From JBGTFE01 sp049799955 (GTDB taxonomy: Bacteria > Acidobacteriota > Blastocatellia > Pyrinomonadales > Pyrinomonadaceae), in NCBI GenBank assembly GCA_049799955.1, contig JBARIW010000020.1, forward strand, positions 1 to 64,000: 64,000 nt of DNA, given 5' to 3'. The notes beneath the pieces were generated by a model. That model saw only the letters and a list, made by a program, of their open reading frames with translations. It ran no database searches and had not been told where the DNA came from. The position numbers and the translations under genes were made by a program. The stretch's first letter is position 1. Each line of letters begins with the position of its first letter. This document shows positions 42,976 through 51,413 of the stretch, piece by piece.

Positions 42976-43403
42976 TATTTTCCACCTCCTAAAGTAATTA
43001 TCGAAAAGCGCGCGCCCGTCGGGTCTTCAACCGCGCAAAAACGCCCGACATTCGGAATATCCATCGGCGGAACGACGATTTTTCCGCCTAAATCGAAGGC
43101 TTTGCCCGCCGCGTCGTCAACGTCGTCAACGGCGATATAGTTTGTAAAATGCGGCGGCGGAATCGTGCCTCCGCACATTTCGGCGGTCGGCTCATACATT
43201 CCGCCGCCGCGCGATGTTTCATCCGCACCGAATTCCAGATACTGCATATTCGTATCCGAATTATCGCTCTGATGAAAGTGCCAACCGAAAACTTCGGTGT
43301 AAAAAGTTTTGCTTGCCTCAAGATTTGCGGTTGCAATCTCCGTCCAGCAAAATTCGCCGTGTTTCGGTAAAGTCATTTTTTCTGCTGTTCCATGTTCTGA
43401 CAT
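42975..43403 (-). CDS. VOC-superfamily (glyoxalase-like) protein, first of pair
   Basis: The 142-residue protein shows LPKHGEFCWTEIATANLEAS, KTFYTEVFGWHFHQ and VGRFCAVEDPTGARFSIITL, matching VOC domains of the PhnB/glyoxalase type. It is about as long as its downstream paralogue, and the two read as one transcript with overlapping stop and start at 42975. An RBS-like GGAG lies upstream on the minus strand (seen as CTCC near 43415). Confidence 0.88.
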   Translation of the reverse strand: MSEHGTAEKMTLPKHGEFCWTEIATANLEASKTFYTEVFGWHFHQSDNSDTNMQYLEFGADETSRGGGMYEPTAEMCGGTIPPPHFTNYIAVDDVDDAAGKAFDLGGKIVVPPMDIPNVGRFCAVEDPTGARFSIITLGGGK

Positions 43404-43476
43404 TTTTTCTATCTCCTTAAAATTTAAAATAACGAAATTAGGGTACTGCAGAGAATTTTTTGTAGGAAAATTGAGT

Positions 43477-43598
43477 GAGGTTTTGAGCCGCGAAGTGAGG
43501 TAGTTACTGGCTTTTGGAGAAAGCTGGACGGTTTTCGCGACTCAAAACTCTTGGTTCAGGTTTGCAGATTGTGAAAGGTTTCCCCGTCTGCAAACCTG
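43477..43598 (-). terminator. Two hairpins downstream of the SWIM-Rad52 gene
   Basis: The first inverted repeat joins GAGGTTTTGAGCCGCGAA (43477-43494) with TTCGCGACTCAAAACTC (43534-43550), with mismatches. The second is a perfect 12-bp stem, CAGGTTTGCAGA with TCTGCAAACCTG (43557-43598). No strong U tract follows, so they may act as 3' stabilisers rather than terminators. Confidence 0.5.
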
Positions 43599-43621
43599 AG
43601 ATTTGTTTGGTGAGGTGAAAT

Positions 43622-44905
43622 TTATCCGGCGCGGCGCATTGGCGTTACTGCCGAATTTTCGTTTTGCATATCCTGAAGATGCTGAATCAGAGCCGAAGCC
43701 GCTTTTTTCGAAAGCTCGTCGGTTTTGCACTGCATCAGGTTGTTGCATTCTTCATCCGGGTCAGCCCCGATTTCGCGTGCGATGGCGCGAATCATCCCGA
43801 GCTGCTTTGCCGTAACTAAATCCGAAAGCGATTTTGCAATCGGATTTGAAGGCACTTCGCCGCTGTTATTGTATTGCGTCTGAACCGGAACCGCGCCGTC
43901 GCGCTCGATTGTGTCCGATTCTTTTTTGTATAAGTCGCGGGCGATTCCGAATTTCACGGCGGCGCGTTTGAGCGCGTCGTGCTCGGCTTTTTTGATTCCG
44001 AGTTCGGAATTGGCAACGCCTGTTCCAATGCCTTCGCGCGTTACGTCGTCAATCGTAATTGCGACCGTAACGGTGAAAATATCGCCGATTTGACGAATAT
44101 CTTTGACCGAATGCGACCAGTTCGGCGCAGTTTCGTCGAGAATGTCGGCGACGGTGTGCCATTCGACATAATCGACAAAATGCGTGTTGCCGTTGCGGTC
44201 GCGCCAGCCTTCGCGCTGTTTGACCAGTTCAGGGTCAACGTTTTTTCTTAATTCTTTCAATGTCGATGTAAAATTCAAAACATTATTTGCGTTTTCCGTC
44301 GTTTCCTCGTCAGAAACAAACGGCATTTCTTTCGTATTTACTTGTTTCATTTCTTTTTTTCCTTTCGTATTTTTAAGTGAAACGAATTCGGCTTCGACTG
44401 TTTCGACTAGTCCATCTGTCGAAACATCCGCCAAATCTGCTTCGTGCTTCTGTTCGCCGCGCGCGGACATCTCGATTTTGGATTTTGGATTTTGGATTTT
44501 GGATTCGTTTTCAAATCCGCGTTCCGCATTCCGCATTCCCAAATCATCACGCGACTCAGTTTCGCTTTTGTCATTTGAAACAACTTCGATTTCGGTCGTA
44601 ACCATAATCGGTTCTTTCGTTACGGATTCGGTATTTTTTGCGACCAGAGCGTGTTTCACCGCCAATATATGCTCGCATCGAAACGCCGAATCGCTGACAG
44701 CAGCTTCTTCAAACTCCAAACAATTGCAACGAATTCGACCCATCTCGTTGCGCCAGACTTCATAAGAAGTTTGTCTGCCGCGCAAAGAAGGCGTCGAAAC
44801 GCGGAATTTGTCGCCTTCACGGTTGACAAGTCCCATCGCTGCAATCGATTTGGCTCTTTTTTCACGTTTTTCCGAAGTATTTTTTTCTACTGCTATTGCT
44901 GTCAT
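43622..44905 (-). CDS. SWIM zinc finger fused to Rad52/22-like annealing protein
   Basis: The 427-residue protein has three parts. Residues 57-85 form a SWIM zinc finger, C60-x-C62 ... C77-x-H79 (IRCNCLEFEEAAVSDSAFRC then EH). Residues 100-210 are a low-complexity linker, part of which (RNAERGFENESKIQNPKSKI) is translated heptamer DNA. Residues 213-328 form a Rad52/22-type single-strand-annealing domain: DYVEWHTVADILDETAPNW, FTVTVAITIDDVTREGIGTG and AEHDALKRAAVKFGIARDLY. A small helical domain follows (about 355-415). It probably anneals single DNA strands in recombination. Such proteins are often phage- or plasmid-linked, but no phage genes are near. It is divergent from an XRE regulator. 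Confidence 0.82.
   Translation of the reverse strand: MTAIAVEKNTSEKREKRAKSIAAMGLVNREGDKFRVSTPSLRGRQTSYEVWRNEMGRIRCNCLEFEEAAVSDSAFRCEHILAVKHALVAKNTESVTKEPIMVTTEIEVVSNDKSETESRDDLGMRNAERGFENESKIQNPKSKIEMSARGEQKHEADLADVSTDGLVETVEAEFVSLKNTKGKKEMKQVNTKEMPFVSDEETTENANNVLNFTSTLKELRKNVDPELVKQREGWRDRNGNTHFVDYVEWHTVADILDETAPNWSHSVKDIRQIGDIFTVTVAITIDDVTREGIGTGVANSELGIKKAEHDALKRAAVKFGIARDLYKKESDTIERDGAVPVQTQYNNSGEVPSNPIAKSLSDLVTAKQLGMIRAIAREIGADPDEECNNLMQCKTDELSKKAASALIQHLQDMQNENSAVTPMRRAG
44474..44539. repeat. Heptamer words inside the SWIM-Rad52 gene
   Basis: Four to five tandem GATTTTG copies (44474-44505) and about three TTCCGCA copies (44517-44538) lie in frame in the linker-coding region. There is no complementary arm for either word. 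Confidence 0.85.
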
Positions 44906-44972
44906 TTCTTCTCCTTAAACTCAGGTAAATTATTATAATTTCAACTCTTTACCTACTGATGAATATACGTTC

Positions 44973-44988
44973 GTTTCATCTATGAAAC
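44973..44988. promoter_or_regulatory. Palindromic operator candidate between SWIM-Rad52 and XRE genes
   Basis: GTTTCAT-CT-ATGAAAC is a perfect 7-bp inverted repeat in the 237-base divergent region. A related half site GTGAAAC lies at about 45020, flanked by the direct repeat TGTTGCA (about 45011 and 45033). This is the layout of an XRE-type operator controlling both genes. Confidence 0.5.
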
Positions 44989-45142
44989 ATTGTATCAGAC
45001 AAATTTATTTGTTGCAAGCGTGAAACGCAGTGTTGCATCTAAAATAATTTTGTGTTAGATTCATTTTGGTTAGGACGGAAGGCGAAGGCAATTTAGAGAA
45101 AAGTTTTCGTCAACTTAAATTGAGAATTGGAGAAAAATTATT

Positions 45143-45538
45143 ATGGCTTACAAAAACGAAAGTCTAATCAATACGGTCGAACTCGGACGCGCCATCAAGC
45201 GCCGCCGCGAAGAATTAAATCTTAGTCTGCGCGACGTGACGGACGTAACAAACGTTTCAGCTTCGACGCTTTCGCGCATCGAAAACGGAACGGGCAAACC
45301 CGACGCCGACAACATTGCGCGTCTGACGAGCTGGCTCAATATGCCGGTTGACCGCGTGATGAAAAAATCGGGCGACAGCGAGAATGTCGAAGCGGTAGTT
45401 TATTATCCGCACGAAGCGACGCCGGAAATTGTCGAAGCGCACCTTCGCGCTGACAAGAACTTAACGCCCGAAACGGCGAAGGCTTTATCAGAGCTTTTCC
45501 GCGTGGCTTACGACCAGTTCAGCAAGTCGGGAAAATAA
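45143..45538 (+). CDS. XRE-family transcriptional regulator
   Basis: The 131-residue protein has a helix-turn-helix of the Cro/C1 type in residues 10-65: LGRAIKRRREELNLSLRDVT, SASTLSRIENGTGKPDADNI. The C-terminal half (EATPEIVEAHLRADKNLTPE) is helical and probably dimerises. GGAG lies just before the ATG (GAGAATTGGAG then AAAAATTATT). It is divergent from the SWIM-Rad52 gene with a palindrome between them, so autoregulation and control of the recombination gene are likely but not shown. Confidence 0.88.
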   Translation: MAYKNESLINTVELGRAIKRRREELNLSLRDVTDVTNVSASTLSRIENGTGKPDADNIARLTSWLNMPVDRVMKKSGDSENVEAVVYYPHEATPEIVEAHLRADKNLTPETAKALSELFRVAYDQFSKSGK

Positions 45539-45736
45539 AAGAGGCATGAAAATTGCTGGCTATAAAACAGTTTGAATTATCCGGCAGTATCCTAATTTGT
45601 AGCGTAGTGAAAATAAATGTTCCTGTTTTTGTCGTTTTGTCGCGTTACTATATAGGTTGAAATAATTAATACCAATTTAAGCGGTCAGTTGCTTGAGGTT
45701 TAAGCGCAGTGTTTGAAATCGATACGAAATAAATTT

Positions 45737-46141
45737 ATGAAAACTTTAGCGCAGGTCAAACAGGTGCAAAGAGAAGAAGTTACAGACAGAAGTTTTGCGA
45801 TTGACACGACTTTTGTTTTATTCTTCCTGGCAGTCGAATTCGGTCAAACTTTAAGCATTTTTGCGATAGATTCGGTCTTTATGGCAATAACACTTTTGAT
45901 GTTGATTGCACTGCCGTATTTTCTGGAATCGGACGATAAACCAGTCTTCGGGCAATGGCTTTTCGGCAGAAGCGTGATTGCCGTATTTGCAATTATTCTC
46001 GGCGCGATGTTCAAACAGTCTCTGGGCATAGTTTTGCCCGAAGCTTTCAAGTTCCTGCCGATGACGCTTTTAATCGTTACGGCAATGCTGAGCTGCTACA
46101 TTCAATTTTACAGTTTTCTAAAACTTCGTTTGGCAAAATAG
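45737..46141 (+). CDS. Four-helix integral membrane protein, unknown
   Basis: From ATG 45737 the protein is 134 residues with about four hydrophobic segments: TFVLFFLAVEFGQTLSIFAI, VFMAITLLMLIALPYF, VIAVFAIILGAMF and MTLLIVTAMLSCYIQFY. A TTG eight codons earlier is a poorer start. No RBS is clear for either. I recognise no family. It may be an accessory membrane protein; its neighbours give no hint. Confidence 0.65.
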   Translation: MKTLAQVKQVQREEVTDRSFAIDTTFVLFFLAVEFGQTLSIFAIDSVFMAITLLMLIALPYFLESDDKPVFGQWLFGRSVIAVFAIILGAMFKQSLGIVLPEAFKFLPMTLLIVTAMLSCYIQFYSFLKLRLAK

Positions 46142-46157
46142 GCAAAAGGCAAACGGA

Positions 46158-46206
46158 AAAATAAAAATCCGCGCTCGCTTCGGGAAGCAGGCGCGGATTT
46201 TTATTT
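46158..46206. terminator. Bidirectional terminator
   Basis: AAATAAAAATCCGCGC pairs with GCGCGGATTTTTATTT over a 16-base loop that itself contains GCTTC/GAAGC. It lies between the convergent membrane-protein and aroF genes. Confidence 0.92.
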
Positions 46207-46211
46207 GAAAT

Positions 46212-47243
46212 TTAAACTAAAGCAATCGACATTTCTTTTTGTGCGAGAATTGCATGAATTGCATTTACCTGTTCGTAAAGCTCCTTGTATTGTTCAAGAG
46301 TCAAAGCCTGCGCGCCGTCGCAAAGCGCTTCTTCCGGGCAAGGATGAACTTCGATAATCAATCCGTCAGCGCCGACCGCAACTCCGGCTCTCGCCAAGGG
46401 ATTGACCATATAATTTCTGCCCGTTCCGTGTGAAGGGTCAATTATAATCGGCAGATGCGTCATTTTGTGAACTGCCGGAACGATTGATAAATCCATCGTA
46501 TTTCGCGCGTGATTGGCAAAAGTTCTGATGCCGCGCTCGCATAAAATCACGTCGTAATTTCCTTCCGACATAACATATTCGGCAGCGAGAAGAAATTCGT
46601 CGAGAGTTGCCGAAAGACCGCGTTTGAGCAAAACGGGTTTGCGCGTTTTTCCGGCATATTTCAAAAGCGAAAAATTCTGCATATTGCGCGCGCCGATTTG
46701 GATGCAGTCGCCGTATTTTTCGACCAAATCGATGCCGCGCTCGTCCATCGCTTCCGTTACGATGTTCAAGCCGAACTGCTCGCGGACTTCCGCCAGAATT
46801 TTCAAGCCGTCCTCGCCCATTCCCTGAAAAGCATAAGGCGAAGTTCTCGGTTTAAACGCGCCGCCGCGAAAGAATTTTGCCCCGCTTTCGGCAACTGCTT
46901 TGGCGACTTTAAAGACCTGTTCGGTCGATTCAATCGCGCAAGGTCCGGCAATAATCGCGAGTTCGTCGCCGCCGATTGTCGAGTTTCCGACTTTGACGAC
47001 CGATTTTTCGGGACGCAAATCTTTCGAGATTAATTTATAAGGTTTTGTAACGCGAATCGCGTCGGCAACGCCGGGCAGATTTTCAAAATGCGCCGGGTCA
47101 ACCGCGCCCTGATTGCCTGTAATTCCGATGGCAGTGCGAGATGCGCCGGGCATCGCGTGCGGGCGAAAACCGAGCGTTTCTATTATTTGCAGGACGCGCT
47201 CAAGTTCTTTCTGAGTCGCGTCGGGTTTCATTACGATTAGCAT
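46212..47243 (-). CDS. aroF: 3-deoxy-7-phosphoheptulonate (DAHP) synthase, type I-beta
   Basis: The 343-residue protein has an N-terminal ferredoxin-like regulatory domain (about 1-75, MLIVMKPDATQKELERVLQI) and a catalytic barrel with IAGPCAIES, FRGGAFKPRTSPYAFQG, the Lys motif VLLKRGLSA and DPSHGTGRN. It joins PEP and erythrose 4-phosphate as the first step of the shikimate pathway. The extra N-terminal domain is typical of the Thermotoga-type enzymes, where it binds Tyr or Phe for feedback control. Not clustered with other aro genes here. Confidence 0.95.
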   Translation of the reverse strand: MLIVMKPDATQKELERVLQIIETLGFRPHAMPGASRTAIGITGNQGAVDPAHFENLPGVADAIRVTKPYKLISKDLRPEKSVVKVGNSTIGGDELAIIAGPCAIESTEQVFKVAKAVAESGAKFFRGGAFKPRTSPYAFQGMGEDGLKILAEVREQFGLNIVTEAMDERGIDLVEKYGDCIQIGARNMQNFSLLKYAGKTRKPVLLKRGLSATLDEFLLAAEYVMSEGNYDVILCERGIRTFANHARNTMDLSIVPAVHKMTHLPIIIDPSHGTGRNYMVNPLARAGVAVGADGLIIEVHPCPEEALCDGAQALTLEQYKELYEQVNAIHAILAQKEMSIALV

Positions 47244-47381
47244 AAAATTTCTTTAAGACATTTTGGCAAATTGCGACCGATTTCGGCAAATTGCCATTTA
47301 TATACTGCAAAAAGTGCGAATTAACGCAGTTTTTTCAAAATATCAAAACTTCCAAGATTCAGATAGCAATTTCTCTGCCAA

Positions 47382-47406
47382 TCCAAAATCTAAAATCTAA
47401 AATCGC
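47382..47406. repeat. Single-arm heptamer array, word AAAATCT
   Basis: CCAAAATCTAAAATCTAAAA then TCGCC holds three copies just before the argS stop at 47408. No complementary arm is seen, so this is a half element. Confidence 0.6.
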
Positions 47407-47407
47407 C

Positions 47408-49396
47408 TCACATTCTTTCGGGAACATCGATTCCGAGCGTGTTCAGCGCCGAAGTCAGAGTTTTTCTGGTTAAATCCGCCGCCGCAATCAAAACGGCGCG
47501 TTTGAACTCGTTTTCTTCGGTCAAAATCTTGTGATTGTGATAGAAAAGATTAAACGCTTTGGCGAGTCCAAATGTGTACTTCGCCAGAATTGCCGGTTCG
47601 GTTGCATTTACGGCTTGCGAAATCGTTTCGGAAAGCCGCGAATTTAAGGTTATCAAAGCCCAGATTTCATTTTCGCTTGATAAAATTTCCGAAATTTCAG
47701 CATTTGAACTTGAAATCGTCTCAAACGCTTTTTCCAGCCCGTTTTCTTCGAGTTTTCGGAAAATCGAATTGGCGCGAACCGCCGAATATTGACAAAAACA
47801 GCCCGTTTCGCCTTCGAACGAAAGCGCCTCTTTGAAGTCGAAAACGATGACCGTATTTTTTGTAAATTTGAGCAAAAAATAGCGCAGCGCGCCGACGGCG
47901 ATTATGTGCGCGGTATTTTTCTTTTCATCGGAAGTTAAATCGGCATGTCGTTTTTCGACTTCCGCCAGAGCGTTTTCTTCCAGACGATTCAGCAAATCGT
48001 CGGCTTTTACGCCCAAACCTTTCCTGCCGGACATTTCGATAAACGATTTTTGCCTGTCTTCGTCGGAAATTTTAAAACCCAATTCCACGGCTGCCGCAGG
48101 ACTCAGCGCGACCATCTCATACGAAAGATGAACGCTCGCCGCTTCGCCTTTTTCAGGAAAAATCGCCGCAACGCCTTTTTTTACAATGTCCTGCGGGTAA
48201 GACTGGCGCGTGTCGATGACGTTGTAAACAGTTTCGCAGTTGCCGAATTCGGGCACGTTTTCGTATTCCGAATTATCAGCCGTCGTTATCCAAATGTCTT
48301 TTCCGTCGTCGTATTTGTGAAAAAGATTGTAGTTAAAATCCAGACCGAGAAGCCCGAGCTTCCACATTTGATAAGCGATGTCTTTGCCCGTATATGTAAC
48401 CGTTCCGTTTGAACGGACGAGAATTTTGTCGGCTTCGTGTTCTTCGTTGCCGGAATGCGATTCGAACGGCATCACCCAGCAACCGGCGTGTTTTCCTTCG
48501 GTTTGAAGATGAATCACGCCGCGCCTTTTCATTTCTTCAAACGCTTTCTGCCAGAAATGAAGATGCAGAATTTCCGATTCGCGCGGCAGCAAATCGTAAC
48601 GAATTCCGAAACGCTCCATCGTATCGACAATACATTGAACGTTTCGTGTAGAAATAAAATCTGCCAATTCCGCCGTCGAATTGTTTCCTTCTTCGATTAA
48701 ATGCAGAACTTCGGCGCGTTTTGCTTTTAAGTCTTCGTCCGTTTGATAAGTTTTGCCGACTTTTGTGTATAAATCCCAACAGAAATAATCGAAAGATTTG
48801 CCTTCGGCGCGCAGGTTTGCGTCGAGCACGATTATTTCGTCGAGATTCATATTTTCGAGATACATAAACCCGATGGCGACATCGGCGACCTGAACGCCCG
48901 TGTTGTCGATATAATATTGAATCTCGACGCGCTTGCCGTTTGAGCGCAAAATCCTGACAAACGTATCGCCGAGAACGGCGTTTCTGACATGACCGATATG
49001 CGCGGCTTTGTTCGGATTAACGGAAGTGTGCTCGACGCAGACTTTTGCGCCGGATTTAGGTTTTGAATTTTCAGCGTTGAGATTTTCGGCTAAAAATTTC
49101 GCCCGGTTGAAAAAAACATTCAGATAACCCGCGCCGGCGACTTCGACGCGCCCGACCGATTCGTTTTCTTCGAGCGCGGATTTTAGAGTTTCAGCGATGT
49201 CGCGCGGATTTTTCTTTTCGCCGGTCGTTTGTTTGATTCGCCTTACAAGCTCGAATGCGACCGGAAAAGCCAAATCGCCCAATTCCGTTTTCGGCGGAAA
49301 TTCGGCGACGACCGTTTCAAGCTCGATATTAAAATTATCTTTGGCGATTTGGACGACCTTTTCGCGCAAAACATTTTGCAGTTCGGATAAATTCAC
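47408..49396 (-). CDS. argS: Arginyl-tRNA synthetase
   Basis: The 662-residue protein has the N-terminal ArgS additional domain, the HIGH motif in SVNPNKAAHIGHVRNAVLGD, the region FIEMSGRKGLGVKADDLL and a C-terminal DALR anticodon-binding domain ending LTSALNTLGIDVPERM. It is a class I synthetase charging tRNA-Arg in the cytosol. It is longer than the E. coli enzyme (577) because of a longer middle part (about residues 330-450), which otherwise keeps synthetase motifs. It is a single gene. Confidence 0.96.
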   Translation of the reverse strand: MNLSELQNVLREKVVQIAKDNFNIELETVVAEFPPKTELGDLAFPVAFELVRRIKQTTGEKKNPRDIAETLKSALEENESVGRVEVAGAGYLNVFFNRAKFLAENLNAENSKPKSGAKVCVEHTSVNPNKAAHIGHVRNAVLGDTFVRILRSNGKRVEIQYYIDNTGVQVADVAIGFMYLENMNLDEIIVLDANLRAEGKSFDYFCWDLYTKVGKTYQTDEDLKAKRAEVLHLIEEGNNSTAELADFISTRNVQCIVDTMERFGIRYDLLPRESEILHLHFWQKAFEEMKRRGVIHLQTEGKHAGCWVMPFESHSGNEEHEADKILVRSNGTVTYTGKDIAYQMWKLGLLGLDFNYNLFHKYDDGKDIWITTADNSEYENVPEFGNCETVYNVIDTRQSYPQDIVKKGVAAIFPEKGEAASVHLSYEMVALSPAAAVELGFKISDEDRQKSFIEMSGRKGLGVKADDLLNRLEENALAEVEKRHADLTSDEKKNTAHIIAVGALRYFLLKFTKNTVIVFDFKEALSFEGETGCFCQYSAVRANSIFRKLEENGLEKAFETISSSNAEISEILSSENEIWALITLNSRLSETISQAVNATEPAILAKYTFGLAKAFNLFYHNHKILTEENEFKRAVLIAAADLTRKTLTSALNTLGIDVPERM

Positions 49397-49539
49397 GTTT
49401 TTTCAAACCTCTTAAAACAAAAAGGAAAGTATATCGCAAAGAAGGCGAAGATACGAAATGCTCACTTTGACCTGTTTGATTTCGGCGTTTAGACTTTTTA
49501 AATAAAATGAAATCGCAGATGAATAAAGTAAAATTAATA

Positions 49540-49604
49540 CAGGATAGACAGGATTTACAGGATGTTTATTTATTTTCTCCGTGTCTCTGTGTCTCTGTGG
49601 TGAA
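49540..49604 (+). repeat. Chimeric element: ACAGGAT words then CTCTGTGT words
   Basis: The left part holds three ACAGGAT copies (49540-49564); the right part holds CGTGTCTCTGTGTCTCTGTG then GTG (49581-49603). The two words are not complementary, so no full hairpin can form. It sits just before the larC start. Confidence 0.8.
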
Positions 49605-49613
49605 ATTCTTCTT

Positions 49614-50825
49614 ATGAAAACTCTTTTCTTCGATTGTTTTGCGGGCGCGAGCGGCAATATGATTCTCGGCGCGCTGGTCGCGCTCGGCGTCAGCCGCGAA
49701 AAGCTTGTCGAACAAATAAAACTCCTCAATATTTCCGAGTTTGAAATAGAATTTTCGGGAGTTGACCGTTCGGGTATCTCCGCGATTCACGCCGAGGTAA
49801 AAGTTCCGCACGAACACGCGCACAGGCATCTGCACACAATCGAAAAAATCATCGGCGATTCGCTGTTAGATGAAAAAATAAAAAAAAGAGCGATTGCGAT
49901 TTTTACAAAACTCGCCGAAGCGGAAGCGAAAATTCACGGGATTGATGTTCAAAAAGTTCATTTTCACGAAGTCGGCGCGATGGACGCGATAATTGATGTC
50001 GTCGGCGCGTGTATCTGTTTTGAATTGCTCGGAATCGAAAAATTCGCGTGTTCAAAAATTCACGTCGGAAGCGGCTTTGCAAAGATGGCGCACGGCAAAT
50101 TTCCGGTTCCGCCGCCTGCCGTTGCCGAGCTTTTGCAAAATGTACCGATTTATTCGACTGAAATCGAAGGCGAATTGATAACTCCGACCGGCGCGGCGAT
50201 TATTGCCACAGTTTGCGAAGAATTCGGGCAGATTCCCGAAATGCGGGTCGAAAAAACGGCTTACGGTGCTGGAACGAGAGAATATAAAGATTTTCCGAAT
50301 GTGTTGAGATTAATTTTAGGGGAAACAGAAAACGAATTACGAATTACGAATTACGAATTACGAAATAAAATCGAAGACCGAAAATCGAAAGCCGAAAACC
50401 TTGTTCTTATAGAAACGAATATTGACGATTTATCGCCGCAGATTCTGGGTTTTGTGATGGAGCGCGCTTTCGAATTTGGCGCGTTGGATTGCTGGTTTAC
50501 GTCGATTCAAATGAAGAAAAATCGTCCGGCGACGATGATTTCGATTCTTTGCGAGCCGGAAAAAAGGGAAGATTTAACCGGATTGCTTTACACTGAAACG
50601 ACGACGCTCGGAGTTCGCGTTACTGAAATTAAAAGAGATTGCCTGCCGCGCGAGATTGTTAAAATTGAAACCGAATTTGGCATAATCGACGTTAAAATCG
50701 CCCGTTATAATGGAAAAATCGTCAATGCCAAGCCTGAATATGAGCAAGTGCGGGAAATTGCTGTAAAATCGAACATTTCATTTCAGGAAATAGAAAAGAA
50801 TATTTTGGAAAAGTTGAAAAATTAG
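49614..50825 (+). CDS. larC: LarC nickel-pincer cofactor biosynthesis protein
   Basis: From ATG 49614 the protein is 403 residues: FFDCFAGASGNMILGALVAL opening, VHFHEVGAMDAIIDVVGACI, PTGAAIIATV, and a C-terminal LarC2-type domain (ETNIDDLSPQILGFVMERAF; KKNRPATMISILCEPEKRED). LarC inserts nickel into the pyridinium cofactor used by lactate racemase and relatives. Here both halves are in one frame. Residues about 242-262 (NELRITNYELRNKIEDRKSK) are translated ACGAATT heptamers, an insertion at the domain boundary. larA, larB and larE are not in the window. An upstream in-frame start was rejected because it lies in repeat DNA. Confidence 0.9.
   Translation: MKTLFFDCFAGASGNMILGALVALGVSREKLVEQIKLLNISEFEIEFSGVDRSGISAIHAEVKVPHEHAHRHLHTIEKIIGDSLLDEKIKKRAIAIFTKLAEAEAKIHGIDVQKVHFHEVGAMDAIIDVVGACICFELLGIEKFACSKIHVGSGFAKMAHGKFPVPPPAVAELLQNVPIYSTEIEGELITPTGAAIIATVCEEFGQIPEMRVEKTAYGAGTREYKDFPNVLRLILGETENELRITNYELRNKIEDRKSKAENLVLIETNIDDLSPQILGFVMERAFEFGALDCWFTSIQMKKNRPATMISILCEPEKREDLTGLLYTETTTLGVRVTEIKRDCLPREIVKIETEFGIIDVKIARYNGKIVNAKPEYEQVREIAVKSNISFQEIEKNILEKLKN
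50332..50396 (+). repeat. Heptamer words inside larC
   Basis: About four tandem ACGAATT copies (50332-50362) are followed by AATCGAAGACCGAAAATCGA then AAGCCG, a looser 7-mer array. Both are in frame. There is no complementary arm. Confidence 0.87.
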
Positions 50826-50834
50826 GGGATTAAA

Positions 50835-51410
50835 TTGGCTAAAAAGAAAAAAATCGATTTGGAAAAAATCGCAAAAGGCGTGCGCCTGATGCTTGAAGGA
50901 ATCGGCGAAGATGCAGACCGCGACGGTTTGCAGAAAACGCCGGAAAGAGTCGCGCAGTTTTATGCCGAGCTGACCGAAGGAATGTGGGAAGACGCGCGCG
51001 AGCATATCGTTCCGCTGCCGGGCGATTCGCACGACGAAATGGTGATTGTCAAAGACATTTCCATCGCTTCGGTCTGCGAGCATCATCTCGCGCCTTTTAC
51101 GGGCAAATGTCATATCGCCTATATTCCGAAAGGCGGGCGAATCGTCGGGCTTTCGAAACTGGCGCGAATCGCGGAGATTTTCGCGCGCCGCCTTCAGGTG
51201 CAGGAACGTCTGACGCAGCAAATCGCGCAGACGCTTTTCGATGAACTGAATCCAATCGGCGTGATGGTCGTTATCGAAGCCGAGCATACCTGTATGACTC
51301 TGCGCGGCGTGAAAAAGCCGGGCGCGAAGACAATTACATCGGCGGTTCTGGGCGGATTTCGCAAAGATTCGCGTACGCGTGCCGAGGCGATGAGCTTGAT
51401 TAAAGGATAA
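50835..51410 (+). CDS. folE: GTP cyclohydrolase I
   Basis: The 191-residue protein has the FolE core: TPERVAQFYAELTEGMWED, SVCEHHLAPFTGKCHIAYIP with the zinc Cys and His, and VIEAEHTCMTLRGVKKPGAK with the second zinc Cys. It makes 7,8-dihydroneopterin triphosphate from GTP, the first step to folate/tetrahydrobiopterin. The start is TTG at 50835, supported by AGGGGAT just upstream. It follows larC by nine bases and precedes the DUF2007 gene by three, so these form an operon. Confidence 0.96.
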   Translation: MAKKKKIDLEKIAKGVRLMLEGIGEDADRDGLQKTPERVAQFYAELTEGMWEDAREHIVPLPGDSHDEMVIVKDISIASVCEHHLAPFTGKCHIAYIPKGGRIVGLSKLARIAEIFARRLQVQERLTQQIAQTLFDELNPIGVMVVIEAEHTCMTLRGVKKPGAKTITSAVLGGFRKDSRTRAEAMSLIKG

Positions 51411-51413
51411 TTT

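Noticed and set aside
49412..49729. Minus-strand frame opposite the larC start and the chimeric element
   Set aside because: It consists of translated repeat words and antisense larC; no conserved protein pattern.
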